Shown piece after piece: positions 43,381 to 52,374 of a stretch of 64,000 nt of DNA. This stretch comes from Planctomycetota bacterium. GTDB taxonomy: Bacteria; Planctomycetota; UBA1135; GCA-002686595. The translations under genes were made by a program, and so were the position numbers. Numbering within the stretch: the first letter of the stretch is position 1; every line of letters begins with the position of its first letter. The notes under the pieces were generated by a model. The model did no database searches and was not told the origin of the DNA. It worked only from the letters and a program-made list of their open reading frames with translations. Where the stretch lies: contig JADYYP010000045.1 in NCBI GenBank assembly GCA_020853575.1, forward strand, positions 496,001-560,000, given 5' to 3'.

Positions 43381-45804
43381 ATGGAACCCCACCACCGGAC
43401 AGTGCCTCGAGCGTGGCCCTTTTCGCTCGCGCTCCTGGTCACGGCCTGCTCGGGCGGTGCATCGGAGTCTCCGCGTACCTCACTGGCCTTCGAGTCCACG
43501 AGCTCCACGCTTCAGGAGGGTGGTCCCGCGGGTCAGGTGCGCGTCGTGCTGCACACCGAGCACGCCGCGCTGCCCCAGGACGTGTCGGTCACGGTCACCG
43601 ATCTGGGCGACGGCAGCGCGCTGGCGAACCTGGATTTCCAGGCCATTCCGGAGAACGCGCTGACCTTCCCCGCGGGATCGTTGGACGGCGACACGCTGAC
43701 CGTCGACGTGCAGGCCCTCGACGATCTAGCGGCAGAGGCCGCGGACGAGACGATCCACCTGGCGTTGACCCAACCGACGGCCGGGGCGCTGCTCGGCGCC
43801 AAGCGCCGGCACTCGATCGCGATCGCCGACGACGACACGGCCGCGGTGCGCTTCGCTCAGTCGAGCGCGGTCTCGACGGACGAGGACCAGACGCTCACGG
43901 TCGAGCTCGAGCTCGTGCTCGACGCCGGCGTGACGTTGGACGCGCCGCTCTCCGTGCGCATCGTCGACTCCGGCCTTGGCAGCGCCACCGCGAGCGCCGA
44001 CTACGACTTCTCCCCGACCGTCGTCGACATCCCCGCCGGCACGCCGAGCGGCGCGTTGTTCGGCGCAACGCTCAGCTTGCTCGACGACGTCGAGCTCGAG
44101 GGCGCGGAATCGGTCGTGCTCGAGCTGGAGCTCGAGTCGAGCGGGCTCGAGCTCGCTCCTCCGAGCAGCTTCACGCTGACCATCACCGACGACGAAGCCG
44201 GCGTCGGAACGCAGATTCTCGTGGTCGCCGATCCACTGGGCGCCTCGACGGCACTCACGGCCGGCTCCGTGCTGCAGTTCGGCTCGGCGTCGATCACCGC
44301 CGGAGTCGGCAACGAGTTGCGCACGCGGTGGTCGGCGATCGGCTCGCAGACCGTCCGAGTGGAATTGCCGCTCCTCTCCGGCGCGGCCGAGCGCGATTTC
44401 GAGCTGACGTTCGACCCGACACCCGGTGCGCTGCTCTCAGAAGAGCCAGCACTGCTGTTGCCTTCGCCGTTCTCGACGCGCGAGAGCGAGCTCGACCGCG
44501 GGATCGAGCTCTCGCTCGATTTCGAGCTGCTCGACACCCTGGCGACCCTGCCGCGCGCGCGCTGCGTCGACGTTCCGACCACCCGTGGTCCGGTCGTGCT
44601 CGACTTGGTGCGTCTGCCGTCGCCATGGGCTCCCGACAGCGTGCTCTCGATCGACGGCGAAGCGCACGCGATCGATCCGCAGCGCGCCGGCGTGTGGTGC
44701 GGTCGCATCGCTGGTGACTCGGGATCGGACGTGTTCTGGTCGATCAGCTCCGGGCGCGTGAGCGGATGGCTGCGCCGCGGCGACGGAAGCACGGACCACT
44801 GGATCAGCGGCGACGTCGACGGTATCGCGCGCCAACGCGCTCTCGACGACGACGACCTGCGCGTCCTCGGAGCACGCGAGCCCGCCTTCGACTGTCCGGC
44901 GCCCAGCGCCGAACCGGGCGAGCTGGCGCCACGCTCCCTCGCGGGCGCGAGCGAGGGCTTGGCCAACACGAGCTGGCCGACGGCGAGGCTCGCGCTGGAG
45001 ACCGACTACCAGCTCTACGCGAAGTTCGCGGATGCTGGCGCCCTCACCGACTACGTCACCGCACTCGTCGCCGCGACTTCGGCCCGCTACGCCGTCGACC
45101 TCGGCGCGCGGCTCGAGATCGCCTATCTCGGAGTGCACACGAGCGCCAACGACGGTTGGACGACGCCCGACGGCCCGGGCTCGACGAGCGCGATGCTCGA
45201 CGAGTTCCAGCACTCCTGGGCACCGTTCTGGAGCGGCAACCAGCCGGTCGCGGCGAACCTCTCGCACTTCCTCTCCGGAGCGAGCCTCGGCGGCGGCATC
45301 GCCTATGTCGGCGTGCTGTGCGACGTCAACTACGGCTTCGGCGTGAGCGCCAATCTCAACACCGCGATCCTGTGGGGCTCGTGGAGCGCGAGCGCCGGTC
45401 CGCTGACCTGGGACTTCGTGGTGTTCGCGCACGAGCTGGGCCACAACTTCGGCTCGCAGCACACGCATTCCTACTGTCCTCCGCTCGACACGTGCCACTC
45501 GAACTGCACCTCGACCACATCGTGCTCGCAAGGCACGCTGATGAGCTACTGCCATCTGTGCGGTGGAATGGCGAACGTCGATCTCGCGTTCCATCCGTTC
45601 ACGGCCAACGTGATGCGCTCGCAGGTGACCACGAGTTGCCTGGGCGAGCTCGAGCTCGCTCCGGCGGAGAGCATCGACGTGCTGCTGCGTTTTCGGCCCA
45701 AGACCTCCACCGGCACGCGCAGCGCCGAGGCGACGCTGGAGCACGACGCGCTCAATCAGCCGTCTCCGTTCGAGTTGTCGTTGATCGGCACTTCGACGCC
45801 CTGA
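43381..45804 (+). CDS. Lipoprotein zinc metallopeptidase (reprolysin-like) with Calx-beta domains
   Basis: An 807-residue exported protein. ATG 43381 starts a lipoprotein signal (LALLVTACSGG, Cys23). Residues 30-255 hold two Calx-beta-type domains (DFQAIPENALTFPAGS and DYDFSPTVVDIPAG). A middle beta region follows, then a metzincin domain with HELGHNFGSQH: His684, His688 and His694 as zinc ligands and Glu685 as general base. The Met-turn is LMSYC. Cysteines after the zinc site probably form disulfides. The plan is close to reprolysin/ADAM-like bacterial peptidases. Substrate unknown. It is convergent with the methyltransferase at 45820, only 15 bp away. Confidence 0.9.
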   Translation: MEPHHRTVPRAWPFSLALLVTACSGGASESPRTSLAFESTSSTLQEGGPAGQVRVVLHTEHAALPQDVSVTVTDLGDGSALANLDFQAIPENALTFPAGSLDGDTLTVDVQALDDLAAEAADETIHLALTQPTAGALLGAKRRHSIAIADDDTAAVRFAQSSAVSTDEDQTLTVELELVLDAGVTLDAPLSVRIVDSGLGSATASADYDFSPTVVDIPAGTPSGALFGATLSLLDDVELEGAESVVLELELESSGLELAPPSSFTLTITDDEAGVGTQILVVADPLGASTALTAGSVLQFGSASITAGVGNELRTRWSAIGSQTVRVELPLLSGAAERDFELTFDPTPGALLSEEPALLLPSPFSTRESELDRGIELSLDFELLDTLATLPRARCVDVPTTRGPVVLDLVRLPSPWAPDSVLSIDGEAHAIDPQRAGVWCGRIAGDSGSDVFWSISSGRVSGWLRRGDGSTDHWISGDVDGIARQRALDDDDLRVLGAREPAFDCPAPSAEPGELAPRSLAGASEGLANTSWPTARLALETDYQLYAKFADAGALTDYVTALVAATSARYAVDLGARLEIAYLGVHTSANDGWTTPDGPGSTSAMLDEFQHSWAPFWSGNQPVAANLSHFLSGASLGGGIAYVGVLCDVNYGFGVSANLNTAILWGSWSASAGPLTWDFVVFAHELGHNFGSQHTHSYCPPLDTCHSNCTSTTSCSQGTLMSYCHLCGGMANVDLAFHPFTANVMRSQVTTSCLGELELAPAESIDVLLRFRPKTSTGTRSAEATLEHDALNQPSPFELSLIGTSTP

Positions 45805-45819
45805 GCCGGGACGCGTGAC

Positions 45820-46617
45820 TCAGGTGCGACGGCGCAGCACGAACACGCAATCGAGCTGATCGTCCGGCAGCGCCCGCGGACGCTCGATGTCGTACCCGAA
45901 GTCGTAGCACGCGGCGAGCTCCAGGCTCGGCACCGCGCGCACCAGCGCCCTGAACTGGCGCAGATCGTAGGTCCGGAAGCTCCACTGGGTCTGGCTGCGC
46001 TTGACGACCCCGCGCTCGACGACGCACAACCGCGAACGGACTTGCTCCAGACGCGTGCGGCGGTCGGCCGGAGCGCCGCGGATGTTGCACACGACCTCGA
46101 CTCCCGCGCGCTGCGCTCGCCAGCGCTCGTGGTTCGCGCGGCGATCCTCGTACTGCGTCAAGTGGATGCCGATCGCGTACACGCCGCCCGGGCGCAGCGC
46201 GCGCGCGACGCACGCGAGGTGCGCACGCGCCGCGTCCTCGTCGAGCAAGTACTTGAAGGTGTTGACCAGGCAATGCGCCAAGTCGAACCCGCTCCCGACC
46301 TCGAAGTCCTCGAGCCGCGCGAGTTCGAGCCGCGCTCGCCGCCCGGCCGAGCGCAGGCGTTCTCGTGCGAACGCGAGCATCGGCTCGCTGGCGTCGAAGC
46401 CCGTGACCACGCAGCCCCGCGCGGCCATCTCGAGCACCATGCGACCCGAGCCACACGCGGGCTCGAGCACGCGCCGCCGCGCGCGCGAGCGCCTCGGCGC
46501 GGCGTGACGCTCCAGGACTTGCTCGAGGAAGTGGCCCTCGCGCGCGTCGTCGCCGGAGAACACGATGTCGTAGTACAGCGGCGTTTCGTACCAATCGAGC
46601 GCGGCGAACTTCCCCAT
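45820..46617 (-). CDS. Class I SAM-dependent methyltransferase
   Basis: A 265-residue methyltransferase with motif I VLEPACGSGRMVLEMAARG at 50-68, then GFDASEPMLAFARERL and LARLEDFEVG, and a post-core region ALRPGGVYAIGIHL. The N-terminal FAALDWYETPLYYDIVF resembles a group of small-molecule methyltransferases. Substrate unknown. It starts at ATG 46617, 14 bp after the stop of the upstream 115-residue gene, so the two are very likely one operon. Confidence 0.84.
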   Translation of the reverse strand: MGKFAALDWYETPLYYDIVFSGDDAREGHFLEQVLERHAAPRRSRARRRVLEPACGSGRMVLEMAARGCVVTGFDASEPMLAFARERLRSAGRRARLELARLEDFEVGSGFDLAHCLVNTFKYLLDEDAARAHLACVARALRPGGVYAIGIHLTQYEDRRANHERWRAQRAGVEVVCNIRGAPADRRTRLEQVRSRLCVVERGVVKRSQTQWSFRTYDLRQFRALVRAVPSLELAACYDFGYDIERPRALPDDQLDCVFVLRRRT

Positions 46618-46631
46618 CTTGGACTCCGCGC

Positions 46632-46979
46632 TCAGCCAGCGAGTGGACGACCGTCGAGCTCGATCTCGGGAGCCTGGCGCAGCTGGTAGCGCTCCCGCAA
46701 CAGGGCCGCGAAGGCGCTCATCAGCGGTTCGCAGTCGCTGGCCTCCTTGCCGACTCCGCGGATGTGCGCGATCTCGCGGTACTCGCCGCGCAGCTCCAGC
46801 AGCGCGATCGCGCCGTCGTACACACCAACCGAAACGCAGTAGGGCTGCCCGGCACCGTGCGTGTGGTAGTTGAGGATCAGGCGCTCCTGCGCCGCCACGG
46901 CATTTTTCATCAACACCGAGTAGCGCGGGTGGGCCTCGATCTTGTCGAGCACCAAGCTGAAGAACTGATCCACTTCCAT
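46632..46979 (-). CDS. Conserved-looking small protein of unknown function
   Basis: A 115-residue soluble protein from ATG 46979. It is compact and mixed alpha/beta in character (FFSLVLDKIEAHPRYSVLM, YCVSVGVYDGAIALLELRG). I do not recognise a family, and there is no signal peptide or membrane segment. It is cotranscribed with the methyltransferase 14 bp downstream, which suggests a shared function. A hairpin just upstream (47000-47029) separates the pair from the protease gene. Confidence 0.78.
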   Translation of the reverse strand: MEVDQFFSLVLDKIEAHPRYSVLMKNAVAAQERLILNYHTHGAGQPYCVSVGVYDGAIALLELRGEYREIAHIRGVGKEASDCEPLMSAFAALLRERYQLRQAPEIELDGRPLAG

Positions 46980-46999
46980 GGGCGTGATTGGAACACAAC

Positions 47000-47029
47000 C
47001 GGCCGCCGGACCAAAAAGTCCGACGGCCG
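47000..47029 (-). terminator. Terminator of the secreted protease gene
   Basis: Arms 47000-47011 and 47018-47029 form a 12-bp stem with one G-U pair and a 6-nt U-rich loop, about 50 bp after the protease stop at 47078. It lies 21 bp before the next start, so it may also act as leader structure for the small operon. Confidence 0.55.
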
Positions 47030-47077
47030 AGGCTCGCGCGCAAAGCCGGGAGCACGTGCGCCCCGGCGCTGGCTCGC

Positions 47078-49423
47078 TCAAGGAGTGAACACGACCTGCA
47101 GGCCGTTCGAGAGGTCGAACAGCACCCCGTCGCGGAACCAGCACTGGAAGTTCCACAAGTCGCCGGCCTGGATGGACTGCGACAGGCTGCCTTGGTCGAC
47201 GGCGAAGTCGAGCGTCGACCCAGCGCCGGAGTTGACGAGCCCCATGCGCGCGGACGGCGAACCGACGCAGCGCGTGCCGTTGCCGAAGGGCGTCGACTGC
47301 TTGGCGTAGGAGTAGAAGAACAGTCCGCTCTTCTGCGGCTGGATGTTGCTCGCATGCAGCACGAGGTCGTTGGCCGCAACGCTGGCCGAGCCAGTGGCAC
47401 TGATCACCGAACCGGAAGCCCCGCTTTGGCAGTAGCTCACGAATGCGCCACAGGCCGTGCGGATCAGGCGGAAACCGTCGACTCCGGCCTCGACGATGCT
47501 CGCAGCGCCGCCGTCGTTGGCGACGAAGCGCGCGCGCACGTCGCTCGAGAAGCTCAGGCCCGCGGCCGCGATCTGCGCCGCGGTCACTTCACCCGAACGC
47601 CAGGCCGTCGACGAGGTCGTGTGCGCAGCAACGGGGACCCACGGTCCCGCCAGACCGTTCGACGAGAGCTCCAGCGCCAGGCGATCGACGCCGTCGGTCA
47701 CCGTCAGATTGAGATAGTAGAAGTAGCGCAGCGTCACCGAACCGCCGGTGAGATCGAGCGCGGGCGAGATCAAGGTCACCGAGCCACCGTCGACATCGGT
47801 ATTGCCCAGGGCGTTCTGTGTCAGCCAGCACGAGCCGGAGCCGTCGCCGTCGCTCGCGGGATCGTAGGCCCAACCCGGATCGTTGACCGGCACGCCGCGC
47901 TCCCACTGGCCTGCCGTCGCACCCGCGATCGAGGTCGTCCAGCCCAGGTCGGTCTGGAAGGTGTCGTTCGACATCGTGACCTCGAGTCCGCCGGAGAGCG
48001 GCGCGGAATAGAAGCTCGCCGGAGCGCCGCTCGGGCTGGTCACCGCGCCACAGCCACTGTTCAGGGCACTGATGTAGAACTCGGGCGAGTCCCCGCATGC
48101 CGGACCGGGAAGCTGAGCGGCGTACAGCGAGTTCGCGCCCGGCGTCATGGCGAGCGCGGTGAACGCTCCACCTTGGTAGCGGTAGTGCAACGTCGGCGAA
48201 CCCGCGACGATCGACGGGCCGGCTTGGATCGTCACGCTCGCGGGCACTCCGATCGACATGCTGCTCGGCAGGCTGCCGACGATCGAGAAGCCGCTGGCGC
48301 ACACTCCCGTCGGCGCCGCCAGCGCGGCCTGCAAGCCCGCGTGATTCGAGGCCGTTCCGGAGTTCTGCCCGATGGGAGCCGAGGCGCCGCATCCGCCGTG
48401 CGTGTGGATGCCGATGGCGTTGCCGGTCGGCTCGTGGATCACGGGCGATCCCGAGTTGCCGCCGGTGGTGTCCGTCTGGTACTGCACCGTGGTGCCGCTC
48501 CAGGTGATCCACGGCCCGACGTGCGTCTCTTGGACTTGATTCCAAGTGGCGGGCGAGCTGCGTGTGCCGAAGCCCGTGACGCGGATCGTCTCGCTCGCGT
48601 TGAATGCCGGCGGCAACACCAACGTGAAGCGCGCGCCGTAGGCCTGCAACGGAGTCAGGCCGGTGTTCGAGTTGGGGAACACGCCGAAGTACGCCCAGTC
48701 GTTTCCAACGCCCTGGCCGCCGTTGGTCTGCACGTTGGCGCTGTCGACCGTGTACTGATCCTGGGGCCCCGGGTGCTGCAGCGTGCCACTCGACGTCGAG
48801 AGCGGCACGTTGAACTGCATCACCTGCAAGTTCGCTCCGCTGCAGTGGCCCGCGGTCAGCGAGCAGGTGTTGCAGTCGTTGATCAGCCAGCCCGTGCAGC
48901 CGATCGGGACCAAGCGCGCCGAACGATTGTCACTCGACAGCACGCGGTCGTCCGTCGGGCCGCAGATCGACTCGGGGGCGCCCGCCAGATCGGTGCTCAC
49001 CGCGGCGAGCACGACACGATTGGCGCCGCTGCCCGGTTGCGCCAGCACCTCGACCAGCACCTCGCCTCCGTTGAAGTAAGCCGAGGTCTTGCGCCACTGC
49101 TCGACGTGCACCGCGTTGAGCTCTTGAACCGCGCCGTCGTACAGCGACGTGATGCGCAAGATCGAGCCCGTGCCCTCGAACACCGAACCGCCCAGCTCGA
49201 CCTCGGCGAACTCCAGACGTAGCCAAGACGCGCCCTCGACCGTCACCGGAAACGAGAGCACGATCTCGGGCCGTGTCGAGGCGTTGGCGTGGACACCGCT
49301 GTCGATCGGCATGTCGATGCGCAAAGCGGACAGCGGGTCCTGAGCGCGGACGGAACCGGTGAGCGCGAGCGCGGCGAGGGCGAGCATGCCGGCGCGACGA
49401 TGGTTGAACGGGTGGCACTTCAT
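47078..49423 (-). CDS. Secreted trypsin-like (S1/V8-type) serine protease with C-terminal module
   Basis: A 781-residue exported protein. ATG 49423, with AGGAG upstream, starts a signal peptide ending SVRAQ near residue 28. The catalytic triad is readable: His193 in CSLTAGHCSG, Asp242 in GNDWAYFG and Ser324 in TGGNSGSPVI. The sequence between matches glutamyl endopeptidase/lysyl-like S1B proteases. Residues 350-660 hold beta-rich domains, including an MAM/concanavalin-like stretch (WERGVPVNDPGWAYDPASDG). The C-terminus (VSYCQSGASGSV to GLQVVFTP, with CWFRDG) is the module shared with the proteins at 1316, 9909 and 60744. A role in degrading external protein is inferred. Confidence 0.9.
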   Translation of the reverse strand: MKCHPFNHRRAGMLALAALALTGSVRAQDPLSALRIDMPIDSGVHANASTRPEIVLSFPVTVEGASWLRLEFAEVELGGSVFEGTGSILRITSLYDGAVQELNAVHVEQWRKTSAYFNGGEVLVEVLAQPGSGANRVVLAAVSTDLAGAPESICGPTDDRVLSSDNRSARLVPIGCTGWLINDCNTCSLTAGHCSGANLQVMQFNVPLSTSSGTLQHPGPQDQYTVDSANVQTNGGQGVGNDWAYFGVFPNSNTGLTPLQAYGARFTLVLPPAFNASETIRVTGFGTRSSPATWNQVQETHVGPWITWSGTTVQYQTDTTGGNSGSPVIHEPTGNAIGIHTHGGCGASAPIGQNSGTASNHAGLQAALAAPTGVCASGFSIVGSLPSSMSIGVPASVTIQAGPSIVAGSPTLHYRYQGGAFTALAMTPGANSLYAAQLPGPACGDSPEFYISALNSGCGAVTSPSGAPASFYSAPLSGGLEVTMSNDTFQTDLGWTTSIAGATAGQWERGVPVNDPGWAYDPASDGDGSGSCWLTQNALGNTDVDGGSVTLISPALDLTGGSVTLRYFYYLNLTVTDGVDRLALELSSNGLAGPWVPVAAHTTSSTAWRSGEVTAAQIAAAGLSFSSDVRARFVANDGGAASIVEAGVDGFRLIRTACGAFVSYCQSGASGSVISATGSASVAANDLVLHASNIQPQKSGLFFYSYAKQSTPFGNGTRCVGSPSARMGLVNSGAGSTLDFAVDQGSLSQSIQAGDLWNFQCWFRDGVLFDLSNGLQVVFTP

Positions 49424-49705
49424 GCTGCTGGTGGTCTCCTGATTCGACTCGAACGGACGCGGCGCGGGAGCGCGGCGCAACTTGCAGCCTACGGGCCAGT
49501 GCGCCATCCCGCCAGGCCACCCGGCGCCGCAAGGAGCGCCGAATTCCGCCGAGAAATGGAGAACATCGCGCGCTCGAGCCGCGTCGCGCTGATGCGCCAA
49601 CGGAGCACGCGCGTGCCCGCGGTCCACCTCAGCGCCCGTCCCATGACGCGGGCCTCGAATCGACCGCCAGGCAACGCCGAAGGCGCGTGTCAGGCTCGCC
49701 GCGCT

Positions 49706-50293
49706 TCAACCGGCTCGGCGTTGGGCCGCGAGCTCGCGCTCGATTCGATCGCAGTAGCGTTCGCGCGCCGCCTCGACTTCCTTCAGCAAGCTCAGCTCGC
49801 GCTCTTGGCGAGCACAACGCGCCGCGCTGTCGCGCACCTCGGCCTCGAGCCGCCCCGCGTGCGCGCGTTCGTCCTCGAGGAGCCGTTCCAGTTGGCGCGC
49901 TTGGAATCGCGCGCGCTCCGACTCGCGCTCCGCGAGCTCGCGCGCGTCCAACTCGAGCCGCGCCCGAGCCTCGTGCTCCGCGCGCTCGTGATGCGCCACG
50001 CGAAGTTGCTCCTCGAGTGCCGCGCAGCGCCCCTCGAGCGCGCGCACCTTGGCCCAAATCGTGTGGCCATCGTCGCGCGGGGCCTCGGCTTCGACCGCCG
50101 CGCCCCCAGGAGTCAGCCCGACGTCGCCGCGGCGCACGAACGAGCTCCAGCGTCCCTCGTGCTCGACGCGCAGCACCTCGCGCCCCAGTCCCTTCAAATG
50201 CTCGGCGAGCGCCTGTCGCGGCACCTTGAGCAGATCGGCGGCCTCGTCGAGCCGCACCCACAGGAGTTCATCGGGACGTTGGGGCACACGCAA
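49706..50293 (-). CDS. Helix-turn-helix protein with long coiled coil
   Basis: About 195 residues. The first 60 look like an excisionase/MerR-type helix-turn-helix (RLDEAADLLKVPRQALAEHL then WSSFVRRGDVG). Residues 80-190 are a continuous, charged coiled coil rich in Arg, Glu and Ala. TTG 50293 gives the longest product; GTG 50287, with a better-placed GGGGTAGG upstream, is the likelier start and removes two residues. It could bind DNA and form rods or dimers, but no specific family is recognised. It lies downstream of fdxA, behind a strong hairpin. Confidence 0.68.
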   Translation of the reverse strand: MRVPQRPDELLWVRLDEAADLLKVPRQALAEHLKGLGREVLRVEHEGRWSSFVRRGDVGLTPGGAAVEAEAPRDDGHTIWAKVRALEGRCAALEEQLRVAHHERAEHEARARLELDARELAERESERARFQARQLERLLEDERAHAGRLEAEVRDSAARCARQERELSLLKEVEAARERYCDRIERELAAQRRAG

Positions 50294-50311
50294 ACCTACC
50301 CCACTCGACGG

Positions 50312-50349
50312 ACGCGGCCGGAACTCCGCCGAAACGGAGCCGGCCGCGT
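50312..50349 (-). terminator. Strong hairpin after fdxA
   Basis: A 10-bp GC-rich stem (50312-50321 with 50340-50349) is extended inward by five more pairs after a 2-nt bulge, with a 6-nt loop. It lies about 77 bp after the fdxA stop and 19 bp before the coiled-coil gene start. It probably terminates fdxA transcription. Confidence 0.6.
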
Positions 50350-50425
50350 GGCGCGGGACCGAAACTCTTTCGCGGACAGCCGCCGCCCAACCGCACTCGG
50401 GGGCCGGCGAGCCGCCCGCGGCGAC

Positions 50426-50758
50426 TCAGACCGGTTTCTCGGAGAGGTGCTGGCGCTTGCTCTCGACCGCCTTCCACTCGTCGGCGTCGGGCAGCGGGTC
50501 CTTCTTGGCGGTGATGCCCGGCCAGCTCGAGCACAGCTTGGCGTTGAGCGCCTTGTACTCGGCCCACTTCTCGGGCAGATCGTCCTCGCTGAAGATCGCC
50601 TCCGTCGGGCACTCGGGCACGCACGCGCCGCAGTCGATGCACTCGTCGGGGTTGATGACGAGGAAGTTCTCACCCTCGTAGAAGCAGTCGACCGGGCAAA
50701 CGTCCACGCAGTCGGTGTACTTGCACTTGACGCACGGTTCGGCAACGACGTAGGTCAT
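50426..50758 (-). CDS. fdxA: 7Fe ferredoxin ([3Fe-4S][4Fe-4S])
   Basis: A 110-residue electron carrier almost superimposable on Azotobacter ferredoxin I. Cysteines are at 9, 12, 17, 21 and 25 ([17 protein letters not shown]) and at 40, 43, 46 and 50 ([11 protein letters not shown]), the FdxA pattern that binds one 3Fe-4S and one 4Fe-4S cluster. The C-terminal stretch [17 protein letters not shown] is also diagnostic. ATG 50758 has AAAGGA upstream. It is transcribed alone, divergent from the membrane protein at 50857, so its redox partner cannot be read from the neighbours. Confidence 0.96.
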   Translation of the reverse strand: MTYVVAEPCVKCKYTDCVDVCPVDCFYEGENFLVINPDECIDCGACVPECPTEAIFSEDDLPEKWAEYKALNAKLCSSWPGITAKKDPLPDADEWKAVESKRQHLSEKPV

Positions 50759-50856
50759 GTCCAGAAAGTCCTTTCGAGGGGCGGGATTGTCCACATTCGA
50801 TCCCGCGCGTAAAGCCCTCGCGCGCGGCAAAAAAACGGACTAGCGTCGGCGCCAAC

Positions 50857-52215
50857 GTGGCGCAGCGAGAGCATCGAGACATCGAACGGGTCGACGCCGC
50901 GCGCATCGCGCGTTTGTGGTGGCCCTTGGCCGCGAGCTGGCTGCTGATGGGCGCGGAGTTGCCGCTGGTTTCGGCCGCCATCGCGCGCATGCCGAGCCCC
51001 GAGCTCAACTTGGCCGCCTACGGATCGCTGGTGTTCCCGCTCGCCTTGGCGATCGAAGCGCCGATCATCATGCTGCTCGCCGCGTCGACCGCACTGTGTG
51101 TCGATTGGCCGAGCTACGTCAAAGTTCGGAGGTTCATGGTCGTGGCCAGCGCGCTGTTGACCGCGCTGCACATCGCGATCGCCTTCACTCCGGCCTTCGA
51201 TGCGATCGCGCGCGAGTGGATCGGCGCGCCACCAGAAACGATCGAGGCGGGACGCATCGGCTTCCGCATCTTGACTCCGTGGACTTGGTCCATCGCCTAC
51301 CGTCGCTTCCAACAGGGCGTTTTGATCCGCTGTGAGCGCTCGCGCTGGATCGGGGTCGGCACGCTCGTGAGACTCGCCGCCAACGCGCTCGTGCTCGGAA
51401 TCGGGTTCGCGCACGGAGGCGCATCGGGCATCGTGGTCGGTGCGAGCGCGGTCGCCGCGGGCGTGGTCGGAGAGGCTGCTTTCATCGGAATCTGCGTGCA
51501 GCGTGTGTTGCGCGAGCGCATCCGCAGCGCGCCGCCGGCAGCGCAGGTCTTGACACGCGCGTCGTTCCTGACGTTCTACGCGCCACTCGCGCTCACTCCG
51601 CTCGTGACCTTGATCGCTCAGCCGATCGGCGCCGCCGCGATGGCGCGCATGAGCGATCCGCTGGCCTCGCTCGCGACCTGGCCGGCGTTCCACGGACTGG
51701 TGTTCCTCACGCGCTCGTTCGGGCTCGCGTTCAACGAGGTCGTGGTGGCCCTGATCGCGGCCCCTGGAGGGATCCGAGCGCTGCGCGACTTCGCGACCAA
51801 GTTGGCGCTGGCGACCGCATCGCTCCTGGCGCTCGTCGCGCTCACACCGCTGGCCGAGCTGTGGTTCCGCGGCTGGAGCCATCTGGATGTGCAGCTCGCC
51901 GAACTCGGTGCGCTCGCGCTGCACTTCGCCGTGGTGCTTCCCGCGCTCAACGCCGCGCAAAGCTACTTCCAAGGCGCGCTGGTGCACACTCGACGCACGC
52001 GCGCCGTCACCGAGTCGACGGTGGTGTCGCTGGCGACGACCTGCATCGGACTCGCGGTGTGCGTGCAGCAGACGCGCTGGCCTGGACTGGTGTGCACCGC
52101 GGCGATGATGTCGCTGGGCAATTTGTTCCAGACGATTTGGCTGTATGGGCGCGCGCGCGGTGTGCTCGCGGCGCTCGCTCGCGACGACGCCGCCCGAGCG
52201 GCCAAAGCGCCGTAG
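50857..52215 (+). CDS. ANKH/MATE-like polytopic membrane protein
   Basis: A 452-residue membrane protein with about 12 hydrophobic spans and a short soluble start. WWPLAASWLLMGAELPLVSAA, LNLAAYGSLVFPLALAIEAPI and IIMLLAASTALCVDWPSYVK resemble the bacterial relatives of ANKH (progressive ankylosis) within the MOP flippase superfamily. Export of a lipid-linked or small anionic substrate is possible, but none can be named. The start is GTG 50857. It could instead be a diverged polysaccharide flippase; I favour ANKH-like on the N-terminal motifs. Confidence 0.7.
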   Translation: MAQREHRDIERVDAARIARLWWPLAASWLLMGAELPLVSAAIARMPSPELNLAAYGSLVFPLALAIEAPIIMLLAASTALCVDWPSYVKVRRFMVVASALLTALHIAIAFTPAFDAIAREWIGAPPETIEAGRIGFRILTPWTWSIAYRRFQQGVLIRCERSRWIGVGTLVRLAANALVLGIGFAHGGASGIVVGASAVAAGVVGEAAFIGICVQRVLRERIRSAPPAAQVLTRASFLTFYAPLALTPLVTLIAQPIGAAAMARMSDPLASLATWPAFHGLVFLTRSFGLAFNEVVVALIAAPGGIRALRDFATKLALATASLLALVALTPLAELWFRGWSHLDVQLAELGALALHFAVVLPALNAAQSYFQGALVHTRRTRAVTESTVVSLATTCIGLAVCVQQTRWPGLVCTAAMMSLGNLFQTIWLYGRARGVLAALARDDAARAAKAP

Positions 52216-52374
52216 GGTTTGCGACCGGTGAAGCGGGACGTCGGTCCCGCGAGTCCGGTCCGTCGAGCGAGTCCTTCTCGAGCCGTTCCAACGACGCCCC
52301 GCGCAGTTCGCACGAGCGCGGGCTCACCTCGCAGCGGCGGCTCGAGACCCTTCGAAAGCCAACTCAACCACCGC

